Shown here: positions 26,059 to 34,025 of the stretch, piece by piece
Numbering within the stretch: the first letter of the stretch is position 1
Layout of the letters: the number at the start of each line of letters is the position of its first letter
IMG/VR virus record: IMGVR_UViG_3300029922_000005
Location: 62,001 to 126,000 of that record
Direction: 5' to 3' (one strand)
Length of the DNA stretch: 64,000 nt
Origin: a virus
The notes under the pieces: generated by a model
What the model was told of the DNA's origin: nothing
Databases searched by the model: none
What the model saw: only the letters and a program-made list of their open reading frames with translations
Made by a program: the position numbers and the translations under genes

Positions 26059-26585
26059 AATACGTAAAAACCTTTGAAAATATAATAGAAGGAAAACGTC
26101 GAAACGATGTACTTGATATTATTATTGAAGATAATTCATTAAAAATGAAGAAGCTATTAGATAAAAACAAGATAAATATAAATGATAGAATTTATAAACT
26201 TAATGGTATAATTTTTGGAGTATCTTATGATATTAAACGTACATTAGATATAATTCCAGATATCGATAATGCAAATTGGACATTATTAATGATTGCATCT
26301 TATATTGGAAAAATTGATATAATTGAAACATTAATAGAATTTGGAGATGAAGAATATATAAATGAAAATTATAAAGGATTAACAGCGTTAATGTTAGCTT
26401 CTATGAATAATAAAATATTAGCAGTTGAAACATTAATTAAATTAGGTTCTAATATATATTTAACTAATGATAAAGGTCAAGATTTCTTGGATATTTCAAC
26501 AAAAGAATTTAGAAAAGAAATTATTGATACTATTGATGATGAAAATGTTATACGATTTATTACAGCAAAAAAATTTAACATATAA
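26055..26585 (+). CDS. tagged ankyrin-repeat protein
   Basis: 176 residues, MKYVKTFENIIEG ... TAKKFNI. Residues about 75-145 hold two clear ankyrin repeats (NWTLLMIASYIGKIDIIETLIEFG; GLTALMLASMNNKILAVETLIKLG) with flanking half-repeats. Ankyrin repeats bind proteins. Combined with a capsid-targeting-like tag, an injected host-directed protein is conceivable (inference). Four-base overlap with the preceding gene. Confidence 0.8.
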   Translation: MKYVKTFENIIEGKRRNDVLDIIIEDNSLKMKKLLDKNKININDRIYKLNGIIFGVSYDIKRTLDIIPDIDNANWTLLMIASYIGKIDIIETLIEFGDEEYINENYKGLTALMLASMNNKILAVETLIKLGSNIYLTNDKGQDFLDISTKEFRKEIIDTIDDENVIRFITAKKFNI

Positions 26586-26599
26586 AAATAAATAAAAAT

Positions 26600-27052
26600 A
26601 TGAAACACGTTAAAGCATTTGAGTCATTAACAGAAAAAGAACAAGAAAAAGTTGATTTATTAGCAGATTTGATGAGTAGAAATCCAAAAAGTGAAGACAA
26701 TGATTTTTATATTTTTCTTGCAAAAGATACATTTAAAGAAACTAAAGGAGGATTATATAAAAAAGAATTAGAAATCGAAAATATGATTAGAATTACTCCT
26801 GATTATCATGGATTATTTTCAATTCATGGATTAGAAATGAGAGAAAAATTTCAAATTGATAGTAAAATATATCATATATGGTTACCAAAAGAAATGAGAA
26901 CGGATATTGAAGGTAAATCTGACGGTGATATGAAGCCTTGGCTATTAAAAATGATAAATAAAAATAAAAGTTACGGAGCTGATGAATATGGTAAAAAAGT
27001 TTATAAAGATGCAATTGATATGAGAAAAAATGCTTCAAAATTTAACATATAA
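26600..27052 (+). CDS. tagged cassette protein
   Basis: 150 residues, MKHVKAFESLTEKEQEKVDLLADLMSRNP ... NASKFNI. The body contains HIWLPKEMRTDIEGKSDGDMKPWLLKMINKNKSYGADEYGKKVYKD cut into helical segments. Not recognised. Unlike most cassettes it ends with TAA and leaves a 14-base gap before its position's upstream neighbour. Confidence 0.75.
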   Translation: MKHVKAFESLTEKEQEKVDLLADLMSRNPKSEDNDFYIFLAKDTFKETKGGLYKKELEIENMIRITPDYHGLFSIHGLEMREKFQIDSKIYHIWLPKEMRTDIEGKSDGDMKPWLLKMINKNKSYGADEYGKKVYKDAIDMRKNASKFNI

Positions 27053-27054
27053 AT

Positions 27055-27432
27055 ATGGAAAAATATACTAAAATATTTGAAGAAGCAAGCAAAGAAAAAT
27101 GGAATAATTATTGCACAATTATAAGTTATATTGATGAAGATGACAATAATCCAGATGTTTATCTTTGTGATAATGAATATCAAGGATTTATTTATCTTAA
27201 AAATTTAATTTATGATGAATATGCTGAAAAATATAATTCAGAATATTGTAGCAAGATATTAATAGAATTTAGTACTGCTGATAATCTTAATGATTTATAT
27301 GAAATTTTTTGTAGTAAAAATCATAGAATGAGAGTATATTTAATTTATTGTGAATTGAATGAAAAAGTTGAACTTAATGACTGGATAAAAGATTGGGAAT
27401 TAAAAAATACAGCAAGCAAATTTAACGTATAA
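27055..27432 (+). CDS. tagged cassette protein
   Basis: 125 residues, MEKYTKIFEEASKEKWNNYCTIISY ... NTASKFNV, a diverged tag at both ends. The body is acidic with aromatic residues and no known motif. Starts 2 bases after the previous stop. Confidence 0.75.
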   Translation: MEKYTKIFEEASKEKWNNYCTIISYIDEDDNNPDVYLCDNEYQGFIYLKNLIYDEYAEKYNSEYCSKILIEFSTADNLNDLYEIFCSKNHRMRVYLIYCELNEKVELNDWIKDWELKNTASKFNV

Positions 27433-27433
27433 T

Positions 27434-27457
27434 ATGAAATATTTAAAATATTTATGA
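27434..27457 (+). pseudogene. bare N-terminal tag remnant
   Basis: ATG 27434 reads MKYLKYL-stop: the cassette N-terminal tag directly following the previous NKFN-type end, then a stop. It looks like the junction left after loss of a cassette body. Confidence 0.5.
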
Positions 27458-27469
27458 AACACTGAATAA

Positions 27470-27496
27470 TAAAAAACTATTCATTTTTTGAATAGT
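27470..27496 (-). terminator. intrinsic terminator
   Basis: Stem ACTATTCA / TGAATAGT with a short loop; on the minus strand it is followed by TTTTTTATTATT, so it ends the polymerase-like gene. Confidence 0.75.
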
Positions 27497-27498
27497 AA

Positions 27499-28683
27499 TT
27501 ATAAATTTTTAATCAATTCTTTAAAATGTTTATCAAATATGATTTTAACTTTATCGTAATTAGATTTAGAACATACAATTGAATCATGTACAGTAAATAA
27601 TATTATATCTGGATAGGTATCATAAATTTCTTTTATAACAGTATTAAATATAAAATCACTCTCCATTTTCTGAAGTTCATGTGATAATTCTTTATAATTA
27701 TTTCTTTTATCTTTAAATTCTAAAATGTACTCATAAACAGATGGATACAAATTTTGAAATATTCTATTTAATTTCTTATTTGTTTTTAAATTATTACCGA
27801 ACAGAACTTTATAAATAAGTTCTTTAGCTTCATATCTTTCTTTTAATTTTGAATTTTTAATAATATCTTCATATATTAATCCTTCTTTTACTAATTCAAA
27901 ATATCTTTTAGTATCACCATTTATATATGACAATTCTTTTTTTAATAGAACAGCAAAAAATAATGGCTGAGAATTATTAATATCAATTTCTGAAAGATTC
28001 TCATTATTAATACTTAAATATTGATTACGAATTTCTTTTTTAAGAATTGTAAAATTTGTATGGAATCTACCATAATCATCAAAATTAAAATAAATACTTT
28101 TGGAATTTATATTTTCAATTGATATTAAATTTTTTTGATATTTAGGCTCACACATTTCACCACTTTTTCGTCTACAATCAAGTAGTTTTAAAGCTCCTTC
28201 ATAATCAATATCTATCTTGTTTAATGATTCTATTAACCTTGCTCTAATATCTACTTGGATAGAGCTAAAACTCATCTCTGTAATAGATGTCTCATACCTA
28301 TTATTGATTTTTTTCAATAACATATTATCGTAATTTTTCCATCTTAATACATCATAAGTATAATCAATACACAATTTATATGTCTTAGTTTTTTTACCTA
28401 CACAATAATTAGATATCATAGTCATGAAACCTTGCTCACATAAATAATTTATATAATAATTATAATATTCTCCATATCGTTTTTTTAATATTATTGATGA
28501 TAATTTAAATTTAGAATCTGTATTGTTACTGAAATAATATTTGATAATAAGTTCATGTACTATATTAATAAGGTACGAACATTTCAAATTTATACCTTTA
28601 TATTCTAATTTTTTTTGCTGAGTTAAATAATTTAAGTCCTTTGAAACAAATTGCCAAATATAATCACTAGATTTTGAAACCAC
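27499..28683 (-). CDS. minimal family-A polymerase-like protein
   Basis: 394 residues from a GTG start (a stop lies three codons upstream and no ATG is near). The C-terminal half shows the family-A order. A YGRFHT segment takes the place of the TGR motif. Motif A is EIDINNSQ, where D705-YSQ stands in E. coli Pol I. Motif B is RYEAKELIYKVLFG, with R, K, Y and F at the exact Pol I spacing R754-K758-F762-Y766. Motif C is FTVHDSIV. There is no 3'-5' exonuclease domain. The N-terminal 170 residues are helical and unrecognised. A primer-dependent or RNA-polymerase-like activity is possible; it may belong to a replicon-type rather than the main replisome. Confidence 0.75.
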   Translation of the reverse strand: MVSKSSDYIWQFVSKDLNYLTQQKKLEYKGINLKCSYLINIVHELIIKYYFSNNTDSKFKLSSIILKKRYGEYYNYYINYLCEQGFMTMISNYCVGKKTKTYKLCIDYTYDVLRWKNYDNMLLKKINNRYETSITEMSFSSIQVDIRARLIESLNKIDIDYEGALKLLDCRRKSGEMCEPKYQKNLISIENINSKSIYFNFDDYGRFHTNFTILKKEIRNQYLSINNENLSEIDINNSQPLFFAVLLKKELSYINGDTKRYFELVKEGLIYEDIIKNSKLKERYEAKELIYKVLFGNNLKTNKKLNRIFQNLYPSVYEYILEFKDKRNNYKELSHELQKMESDFIFNTVIKEIYDTYPDIILFTVHDSIVCSKSNYDKVKIIFDKHFKELIKNL

Positions 28684-28823
28684 TGAACGTTATTTTTTCT
28701 TTCATATATAAGATTTATGAGTGTTTGTTTTCTTATATTATTTTTATTTTTAAAATAAATATTTATAACAAAATATAAACTTTTAATTATAAATAATATA
28801 CGAATTAAAAACAATTAATAATA

Positions 28824-29009
28824 ATGGATACATTTATATTTATATTAAATATTTTATATTTAGTAATAATGATGACTTTAGTTTCATTAAACATAAAATA
28901 TGGTAATAAATCACCAATATATGAAATATTTGGAATAATAATAATATCAATACTTATATTAACAGTATTATCATATGCAATATTAATAACCCCAATTATA
29001 GCGATATAA
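28824..29009 (+). CDS. small membrane protein
   Basis: 61 residues, two hydrophobic segments (FIFILNILYLVIMMTLVSL; IFGIIIISILILTVLSYAILI) joined by a short polar loop. Function unknown. Confidence 0.6.
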   Translation: MDTFIFILNILYLVIMMTLVSLNIKYGNKSPIYEIFGIIIISILILTVLSYAILITPIIAI

Positions 29010-29027
29010 ATAAAAAATCATTTTATT

Positions 29028-29057
29028 TTGTATATTTGAAAAAATATATTATCTTTA
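29028..29057 (+). promoter_or_regulatory. probable Bacteroidota-type promoter
   Basis: TTTG 29028-29031 and TATCTTTA 29050-29057, spacer 18. It lies within a longer in-frame extension of the next ORF and so supports the ATG at 29081. Confidence 0.55.
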
Positions 29058-29080
29058 CACAAAATTTAAAATATATCACA

Positions 29081-29515
29081 ATGAAAAGATTTATAACTAT
29101 CAATCAAAAAGACAAAGATTTCTTTAAAATGATTAATCAATCTGAACATGGATTTGATTTAATTATTACGGCAGATTCAAAAATGAAATCATTATTAGAT
29201 ATTATAAATTTTAATAATCAAGAAGATGAAATTTATATATCTTGGCAACAAAAATTCAAAAATGAGAATTTTACATTATATAAAAAATGTATATTTTCAA
29301 ATCCAGAAGATAATTATTTTAAAGAACAAGGATTTTTTTCAATACAAAAAAAATGTGGTACTAAAATTCATGTTAGTTGTTCAGGAATATCTTATTTTAC
29401 TTCGAATAAAATGTTTATAAATAAAAATGTAAAATATTCTACATATTCATTTAAAGATTCTAAATCATTAATTAGAATGTTAAAAATTGGAGAATTAAAC
29501 TCAATTGAATTATGA
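29081..29515 (+). CDS. hypothetical protein
   Basis: 144 residues from ATG 29081 (MKRFITINQKDKDFFKM). Beta-rich with EDEIYISWQQKFKNENFTLYKKC and KCGTKIHVSCSGISYF. No family recognised. Overlaps the next start by 4 bases. Confidence 0.7.
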   Translation: MKRFITINQKDKDFFKMINQSEHGFDLIITADSKMKSLLDIINFNNQEDEIYISWQQKFKNENFTLYKKCIFSNPEDNYFKEQGFFSIQKKCGTKIHVSCSGISYFTSNKMFINKNVKYSTYSFKDSKSLIRMLKIGELNSIEL

Positions 29516-29850
29516 AAATAACTATAAATCAAGTAAATCCTCCTATTAATATTATTAGAAAAATTAAACTTAATAAGATTAATAGAAATAAAATTCAAAC
29601 AGATTATATAAAATATAATTGGAAAATTACTACTGAAAATATAAACGAAGATTTGAGAGATTTTCATTTATTTTGTTTATCTATTGCAATGGAGTTAATT
29701 GATGATAATTCAAAAACAAACGAAATAGGAAAAATTGAATACATTAAAATAAAAAAGTCAAAAAAAGACATTTCAAAAATTAAAGAATTATTTGAATATA
29801 TTGCTAATGATAAAAAAAAATATCCTGATAAATACAAAAAAAATAAATAA
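29512..29850 (+). CDS. hypothetical basic protein
   Basis: 112 residues, basic first half (NPPINIIRKIKLNKINRNKIQ) and helical second half, ending in Lys-rich KKYPDKYKKNK. Function unknown. Followed by a 365-base stretch without ordinary genes. Confidence 0.65.
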   Translation: MKITINQVNPPINIIRKIKLNKINRNKIQTDYIKYNWKITTENINEDLRDFHLFCLSIAMELIDDNSKTNEIGKIEYIKIKKSKKDISKIKELFEYIANDKKKYPDKYKKNK

Positions 29851-29915
29851 ATATTAAAAAATATTAAATGTTCAATAAAAATATCATTTAATTTTCATAT
29901 ATCATTAAAAAACTA

Positions 29916-29923
29916 TATCTTTG
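29916..29923 (+). promoter_or_regulatory. -7 box of a Bacteroidota-type promoter
   Basis: TATCTTTG followed by TAC. The -33 position holds only a T-rich stretch. It opens the non-coding transcript candidate at 29.93-30.19 kb. Confidence 0.65.
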
Positions 29924-29969
29924 TACTGTAATTAAAACTTAATATATTTACTTTAAAAAAATATTTAAT

Positions 29970-30005
29970 ATGGAAGATAGTTGCAATTCACCGCCGATAC
30001 AATAA
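29970..30005 (+). CDS. micro-ORF MEDSCNSPPIQ
   Basis: Eleven codons, ATG within the repeated block; the peptide DSCNSPPI is repeated in the second copy. Both copies keep an in-frame ATG with different flanks, which favours translation, but identity at every base means that selection on the peptide alone is not shown. Confidence 0.35.
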   Translation: MEDSCNSPPIQ

Positions 30006-30067
30006 TAGATAAAAATATAATAGATAAAATATAAATAAATTAGATAAAATATAAATAATATAATAAT

Positions 30068-30100
30068 ATGAAAGATAGTTGCAATTCACCGCCGATATAA
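30068..30100 (+). CDS. micro-ORF MKDSCNSPPI
   Basis: Ten codons, second copy of the repeated block, with ATG preceded by an A/T-rich stretch as in other genes here and a different stop position from copy 1. Confidence 0.35.
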   Translation: MKDSCNSPPI

Positions 30101-30161
30101 CAAAATATAAGATATATAATCGAAAAATATAGATAAAAATATAAATGAAAGCCATAAAAGC

Positions 30162-30196
30162 AAAAAGTCATTCTTTTTAAAGAATGACTTTTTATT
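30162..30196. terminator. bidirectional intrinsic terminator
   Basis: AAAAAGTCATTCTTT / AAAGAATGACTTTTT with a 2-base loop. It closes the small transcript and, on the minus strand, the gene ending at 30216. Confidence 0.9.
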
Positions 30197-30215
30197 TTAT
30201 AATACATTTTAATAT

Positions 30216-30689
30216 TTAAACTTCTTCAGCGGCTTCTTTAGCATTAGTTACTTTTTTAGCAAGATTTACACCTTCTTCACCTAATTCACCATTATTTAAT
30301 TGTCCAATAACATCTTGATATTTACTAAATTCACTATTAACTTGTTCAGGAAAAGATTCGTCTTTTTGCTTAGTTTTAAATAATTCTGCTCCTTTTTTGC
30401 CCAATTCTATGACTTTTTCAGCGAATTCTTTACCACGCTCTCCTAATTTATTATTTTTTAATAATTCTAAAACTCCACTTGTTGTAACTTTAACGATACC
30501 TGTTCCAATTGCTCCTACTGCTAATGCATCAATTGCTATTCCAGCCCAATAATACACTTGTTCAAGAGCACCTAATGATGCTGCATTAGAAAATAATTCA
30601 GACCATATATTTTCATTTAAGTTATTTTCTTCGTTATTAGTTTTTACTTTTTCAGTTATAAATGAACCAAAATCTTTAAGTTTTTTCAT
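30216..30689 (-). CDS. membrane-segment protein with capsid-targeting-like N-terminus
   Basis: 157 residues. MKKLKDFGSFITEKVK is close to the T4 CTS pattern (M-K-x-x-x-x-F-I-T-E). Residues about 45-75 form a hydrophobic stretch (YYWAGIAIDALAVGAIGTGIVKV). Two similar segments follow (LLKNNKLGERGKEFAEKVIELGKK; QLNNGELGEEGVNLAKKV), indicating an internal repeat. A small internal or injected membrane-active protein is possible. Confidence 0.75.
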   Translation of the reverse strand: MKKLKDFGSFITEKVKTNNEENNLNENIWSELFSNAASLGALEQVYYWAGIAIDALAVGAIGTGIVKVTTSGVLELLKNNKLGERGKEFAEKVIELGKKGAELFKTKQKDESFPEQVNSEFSKYQDVIGQLNNGELGEEGVNLAKKVTNAKEAAEEV

Positions 30690-30761
30690 ATAATTTATTT
30701 TTTTATTTTTTATTTATTATTTATTCTATATATAATTTTTATTTATTCTTTTTTATTTACA

Positions 30762-31274
30762 TTATATATTAAATTTATCAGTATTAAATATATATGAAAA
30801 TGCATTTTTTACTTTAGATGTAAAATAATAAGAATATTCGTTGTAATATTTTTTAATTATTTCTAAATTCGGAATATTTGATAATAATTCAATTATTTTA
30901 TTGTCTAATTTATTAGTAAATTCAGGTTTATAATATTTATAAATATTATCTTCTATTTTAAATATAGATTTACGATTAATTAAACTAGAAGAATTAATGT
31001 TTTTTTCTTTAATAAATTTGTCTATATTTTTATAAAAACTATTAGTATCAGTATATGAATTATTTATTCCAATAAGATTATTGAAAATTGTTCTATGTTG
31101 AAACCTATCTGATTCAAGTTCTGTTAATGTTAAATCATCAATTTTATCTAAAATATTTAATCTTTTTATATAATCAGTGATAAACACTGAAAGTAAAGAT
31201 TCTTCTTCTTTTGTTAAATATTGATTATTATAATCAGATGATTTTCTTTCTTCAAATGTTTTTACGTATTTCAT
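30762..31274 (-). CDS. tagged cassette protein
   Basis: 170 residues, MKYVKTFEERKSSDYNNQYLTKEEESLLSVF ... NTDKFNI. Mostly helical, Asn/Tyr-rich, with no recognised domain. Its start shares ATGA with the preceding gene. Confidence 0.75.
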   Translation of the reverse strand: MKYVKTFEERKSSDYNNQYLTKEEESLLSVFITDYIKRLNILDKIDDLTLTELESDRFQHRTIFNNLIGINNSYTDTNSFYKNIDKFIKEKNINSSSLINRKSIFKIEDNIYKYYKPEFTNKLDNKIIELLSNIPNLEIIKKYYNEYSYYFTSKVKNAFSYIFNTDKFNI

Positions 31275-31600
31275 AAATTAAATTTATTTGCTTGTAATTT
31301 TAATTCTAATTGCTCTTTTGTTTTACCATGCTCAACTATTCTATTAATATCAAAAGTTCGAATATCTAATCCATTATTAATATTAAAATAAGATTTAATA
31401 GTTTCAGGCACATTTTCATATAACACAACAACATCATTACGGTCAGTAATAATATCAATTATTTTACCAATAGTATTATTTATAAAATTCTCTGTATCTA
31501 TTTGTTTTTGAGTATAAGGAAGTATATTAATTTTAATTAATACATAATCACCAACTTCTAAATTATCTTCTATATTTTCATAATATTTTAAATATTTCAT
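31271..31600 (-). CDS. tagged cassette protein, GDYV/NNIGK barrel
   Basis: 109 residues using ATG at 31600 (MKYLKYYENIEDNLEVGDYVLIK); a longer in-frame ATG at 31621 would prefix the tag and is disfavoured. NNTIGKIIDIITDRNDVVVLYENVPE and RIVEHGKTKEQLELKLQANKFNL follow; the last part duplicates the end of 25714-26058. Confidence 0.8.
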   Translation of the reverse strand: MKYLKYYENIEDNLEVGDYVLIKINILPYTQKQIDTENFINNTIGKIIDIITDRNDVVVLYENVPETIKSYFNINNGLDIRTFDINRIVEHGKTKEQLELKLQANKFNL

Positions 31601-31652
31601 ATTATTATATATAAAAATCATTATATCATTTTTTTATTTCAAAATAATGTAT

Positions 31653-31660
31653 TATCTTTG
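31653..31660 (+). promoter_or_regulatory. -7 box TATCTTTG
   Basis: Exact TAnnTTTG, 37 bases before ATG 31697; it lies inside a longer in-frame ORF extension and supports the later start. The -33 region is T-rich without a clear TTG. Confidence 0.55.
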
Positions 31661-31696
31661 TTGAAAATATTATATAACCTATTCAATAAAAATATC

Positions 31697-31873
31697 ATGA
31701 AAAAAATATTAATTTTAATTGCATATCCTATTATTTTTGCTATATTAGGATTATTAGTATTTTCTTATGTTGGATTGATATTTGGATTCCTATTTGGTTT
31801 AATTATTGATTTTTTTTGGTTCGAAATATCAAAATCAATTATACACGGAGAAACATTATATGATGAATATTAA
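31697..31873 (+). CDS. small two-helix membrane protein
   Basis: 58 residues from ATG 31697 (MKKILILIAYPIIFAILGLLVFSYVGLIFGFLFGLIIDFFWFE as two hydrophobic spans). The C-terminus is short and polar. Holin-like size and layout, but nothing specific. Overlaps the next gene by 14 bases. Confidence 0.65.
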   Translation: MKKILILIAYPIIFAILGLLVFSYVGLIFGFLFGLIIDFFWFEISKSIIHGETLYDEY

Positions 31874-32189
31874 AACATTAGTAATACGACTTAAAGAATC
31901 ATGTAAAAATGCGATAATTCAATGTTCAACAAGAACATTTGAAATTAATAATTGGTCAACATTATATAATAAAGATAGAACAAATTTTAGGGAGTATAAG
32001 TTAACTGATAGAGGATGGATTAATTTAAATCTTTCTGATTTTCAATTTTCAAATATTAAACCTATTAATATTAAACTTCAAAGAAATATGAAAATAAAAT
32101 CATTAGAATTAATACCAGAATATGATTATAAAATTTGGACTGATGATGAAGTTTATAAACATTCTAGATTTAAAGAATTACCATTTTAA
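31860..32189 (+). CDS. hypothetical protein
   Basis: 109 residues from the double Met at 31860/31863 (MMNIKTLVIRLKESCKNAIIQC). Beta-rich, Arg/Trp-containing (TFEINNWSTLYNKDRTNFREYKL). Function unknown. Confidence 0.65.
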   Translation: MMNIKTLVIRLKESCKNAIIQCSTRTFEINNWSTLYNKDRTNFREYKLTDRGWINLNLSDFQFSNIKPINIKLQRNMKIKSLELIPEYDYKIWTDDEVYKHSRFKELPF

Positions 32190-32201
32190 AAATAATAAAA
32201 A

Positions 32202-32510
32202 ATGAAAACAGAAATTGAAAAAATTAAAGAAGAAATTGAACTCAAGAAAAAAGAACTTGAACAATTAGAGCTAAAAGCTGAATTAAAAAATAAAGAAGTA
32301 GCAATCAAAAATTTATCTGAATTTACAGATTTAGAAAAATGTAATTTTTTTGATAAATTATACAAATTAGCATCAGATCAATTTGAAACATCAAAAGAAA
32401 ATGGTGATCGAAATGATGATGATGAACATTATGCATGGGAAGTATGCATGGAAATATTAGCACGTGATAGTACTACATTTTGGAATTATTATAATTCATT
32501 ATTTTATTAA
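32202..32510 (+). CDS. coiled-coil protein
   Basis: 102 residues. The first 45 form a heptad-rich coil (EKIKEEIELKKKELEQLELKAELKNKE), the rest a small acidic domain with WEVCMEILARDSTTFWNYYNS. Function unknown. Confidence 0.7.
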   Translation: MKTEIEKIKEEIELKKKELEQLELKAELKNKEVAIKNLSEFTDLEKCNFFDKLYKLASDQFETSKENGDRNDDDEHYAWEVCMEILARDSTTFWNYYNSLFY

Positions 32511-32560
32511 AAAATAAAATATCTAATATTTTATATATACAAAAAAATATTAGATACTTA

Positions 32561-33295
32561 ATGAAAAGCTATAATAACTTCATAACAGAAAGAAAAATAT
32601 CATATAAAAAATTACTTTGCCCTGATATTTGGGAAAATAAAGTAATTATACCAAGAATCGAAGAAAAATTATTAAGAATTGCAAGAGATTTTTATAAAGA
32701 GTTAGATGTAGAAGCAGAAATAAAAGATATTATATTAACAGGATCAATTACCAATTTTAATTATACAAAATTATCAGATTTAGACGTACATATTATAATT
32801 GATTTTTCTGAAGTAGATGATAATGTTGAATTAGTTAAAAAAGCATTTGATGGGCAAAGATTCATGTGGAACATAAGACATAACATTATTATAAAAGAAC
32901 ATGATGTTGAGTTATATGTACAAGATGTAAATGAAGAAAATATATCATCAGGTAGTTATTCATTAATGAATCATATATGGTTAAAAGAGCCATCTTATAG
33001 TCAGCCAAATGTAGACAATAAAGAAGTTAATTCTAAATATGAACTAAGAGCATCAGATATTAATGAATTTGAAAAATTATCAAAACAAAATTTAGATCCT
33101 TATGATTCTGAGCAATATTATAACAAAGCAAAAGAATTAAAAACTAAGATAATGAAATCTAGAAAAGATGGATTATCAGAAAGTGGAGAATTTTCAATTG
33201 AAAATTTAGTATTCAAAAAATTAAGAAATGAAGGAAAATTTAAAAAATTAATTGATATAATAGGCATTTTATATGATAAAATATATTCTCAGTAA
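32561..33295 (+). CDS. nucleotidyltransferase-fold protein with capsid-targeting-like N-terminus
   Basis: 244 residues. ILTGSITNFNYTKLSDLDVH (about 59-78) is the pol-beta-type nucleotidyltransferase signature: a G-S motif and D-x-D about 12 residues on. HDVELYVQD could supply the third acidic residue. The N-terminus MKSYNNFITERK is very close to the T4 capsid-targeting sequence. Related proteins occur in large T4-like phages; substrate unknown. Packaging in the capsid would be testable by virion proteomics. Confidence 0.8.
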   Translation: MKSYNNFITERKISYKKLLCPDIWENKVIIPRIEEKLLRIARDFYKELDVEAEIKDIILTGSITNFNYTKLSDLDVHIIIDFSEVDDNVELVKKAFDGQRFMWNIRHNIIIKEHDVELYVQDVNEENISSGSYSLMNHIWLKEPSYSQPNVDNKEVNSKYELRASDINEFEKLSKQNLDPYDSEQYYNKAKELKTKIMKSRKDGLSESGEFSIENLVFKKLRNEGKFKKLIDIIGILYDKIYSQ

Positions 33296-33315
33296 TTAAA
33301 TTGTTAAAAAAGAAT

Positions 33316-33347
33316 AAAAGTTAATCATTTTTGATTAACTTTTTTAG
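33316..33347 (+). terminator. intrinsic terminator
   Basis: AAAAGTTAATCA / TGATTAACTTTT with a 4-base loop and a T-run. Confidence 0.85.
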
Positions 33348-33365
33348 TATGCCAATATTTATTAT

Positions 33366-33373
33366 TATCTTTG
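33366..33373 (+). promoter_or_regulatory. -7 box TATCTTTG, leaderless start
   Basis: The box ends 4 bases before the ATG at 33378, so transcription should begin at or just before the start codon. The -33 side overlaps the preceding terminator's T-run. Confidence 0.65.
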
Positions 33374-33377
33374 TACT

Positions 33378-33647
33378 ATGAAAACAGAAGATAAAATACA
33401 ACAAGTAATTGATTTATCAGAACAGAAAACAAGTCTTTTAAAAGAATTGAAAGAATCTGTTATATATGAACAAAAATCATATGACTTAATTAAATTCAAT
33501 ATTGGATTTGAAAATACATATCTTCTGATCCGTATTTCTGATAAAATAGAAGTTTCATCAGGAGGAATTAATATAATTAAATCTTTCATAAAAATAAGAA
33601 ATATTGATATTGATACTATATATAACAATAAATGTTTAATCAACTAA
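33378..33647 (+). CDS. hypothetical protein
   Basis: 89 residues. Helical start (EDKIQQVIDLSEQKTSLLKELKES) and beta-rich end (GFENTYLLIRISDKIEVSSGG). Probably translated from a leaderless message. First gene of a run to 36.1 kb. Confidence 0.7.
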   Translation: MKTEDKIQQVIDLSEQKTSLLKELKESVIYEQKSYDLIKFNIGFENTYLLIRISDKIEVSSGGINIIKSFIKIRNIDIDTIYNNKCLIN

Positions 33648-33659
33648 ATTATTAAAATC

Positions 33660-34022
33660 ATGAAAGTAAGTTTTGAAAAAGTTAGTGCTATTGCACTTGA
33701 TGAAGTATCAAAAAGCAAATACATTTATTTTAATCAAATGACAGGTGTTATAGCCACAGTATTAGACAGATCAGGCGTAGAAAAAATTAATCCTATTCCT
33801 GAAGATTATTTTATTGCAATTAAAAATGCTCTCGCAGATGAATTTCATGGTGGAATGGAGCCAGAATTTAAAACTGAAGAAGAATTTAATAATTGGAATA
33901 ATTTAGATTCTAACCATTTTTTCTATATCACAATAGAAGAAGCAAAAATTGATCCAAGATTCAGATTTACTCATTCTCCTTATCAAGATAAAAAACTTCC
34001 TTTTTTAGTTTACTCTAAATAA
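33660..34022 (+). CDS. hypothetical protein
   Basis: 120 residues, MKVSFEKVSAIALDEVSKSKYIYF, with FHGGMEPEF and a Phe/Pro-rich end. Less A/T-biased amino acids than neighbours. No family recognised. Confidence 0.7.
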   Translation: MKVSFEKVSAIALDEVSKSKYIYFNQMTGVIATVLDRSGVEKINPIPEDYFIAIKNALADEFHGGMEPEFKTEEEFNNWNNLDSNHFFYITIEEAKIDPRFRFTHSPYQDKKLPFLVYSK

Positions 34023-34025
34023 TAT

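Larger units (their letters stand above)
29930..30193 (+). ncRNA. candidate small transcript with a duplicated 26-nt motif
   Basis: The unit starts at the promoter 29916 and ends at the terminator 30162-30193. It contains two exact copies of a 26-base block (AAGATAGTTGCAATTCACCG + CCGATA) in otherwise A/T-only sequence, separated by imperfect repeats of ATAGATAAAATATAAAT. The block is far richer in G+C than its surroundings. It could act as RNA, as DNA sites, or encode the two micro-peptides listed separately. No gene of ordinary length lies in 29851-30215. Confidence 0.55.

Noticed and set aside
28632-28814. Alternative ORF over the start of the polymerase-like gene
   Set aside because: Hydrophobic, low-complexity product in a different frame; the GTG-started frame carries the motifs.
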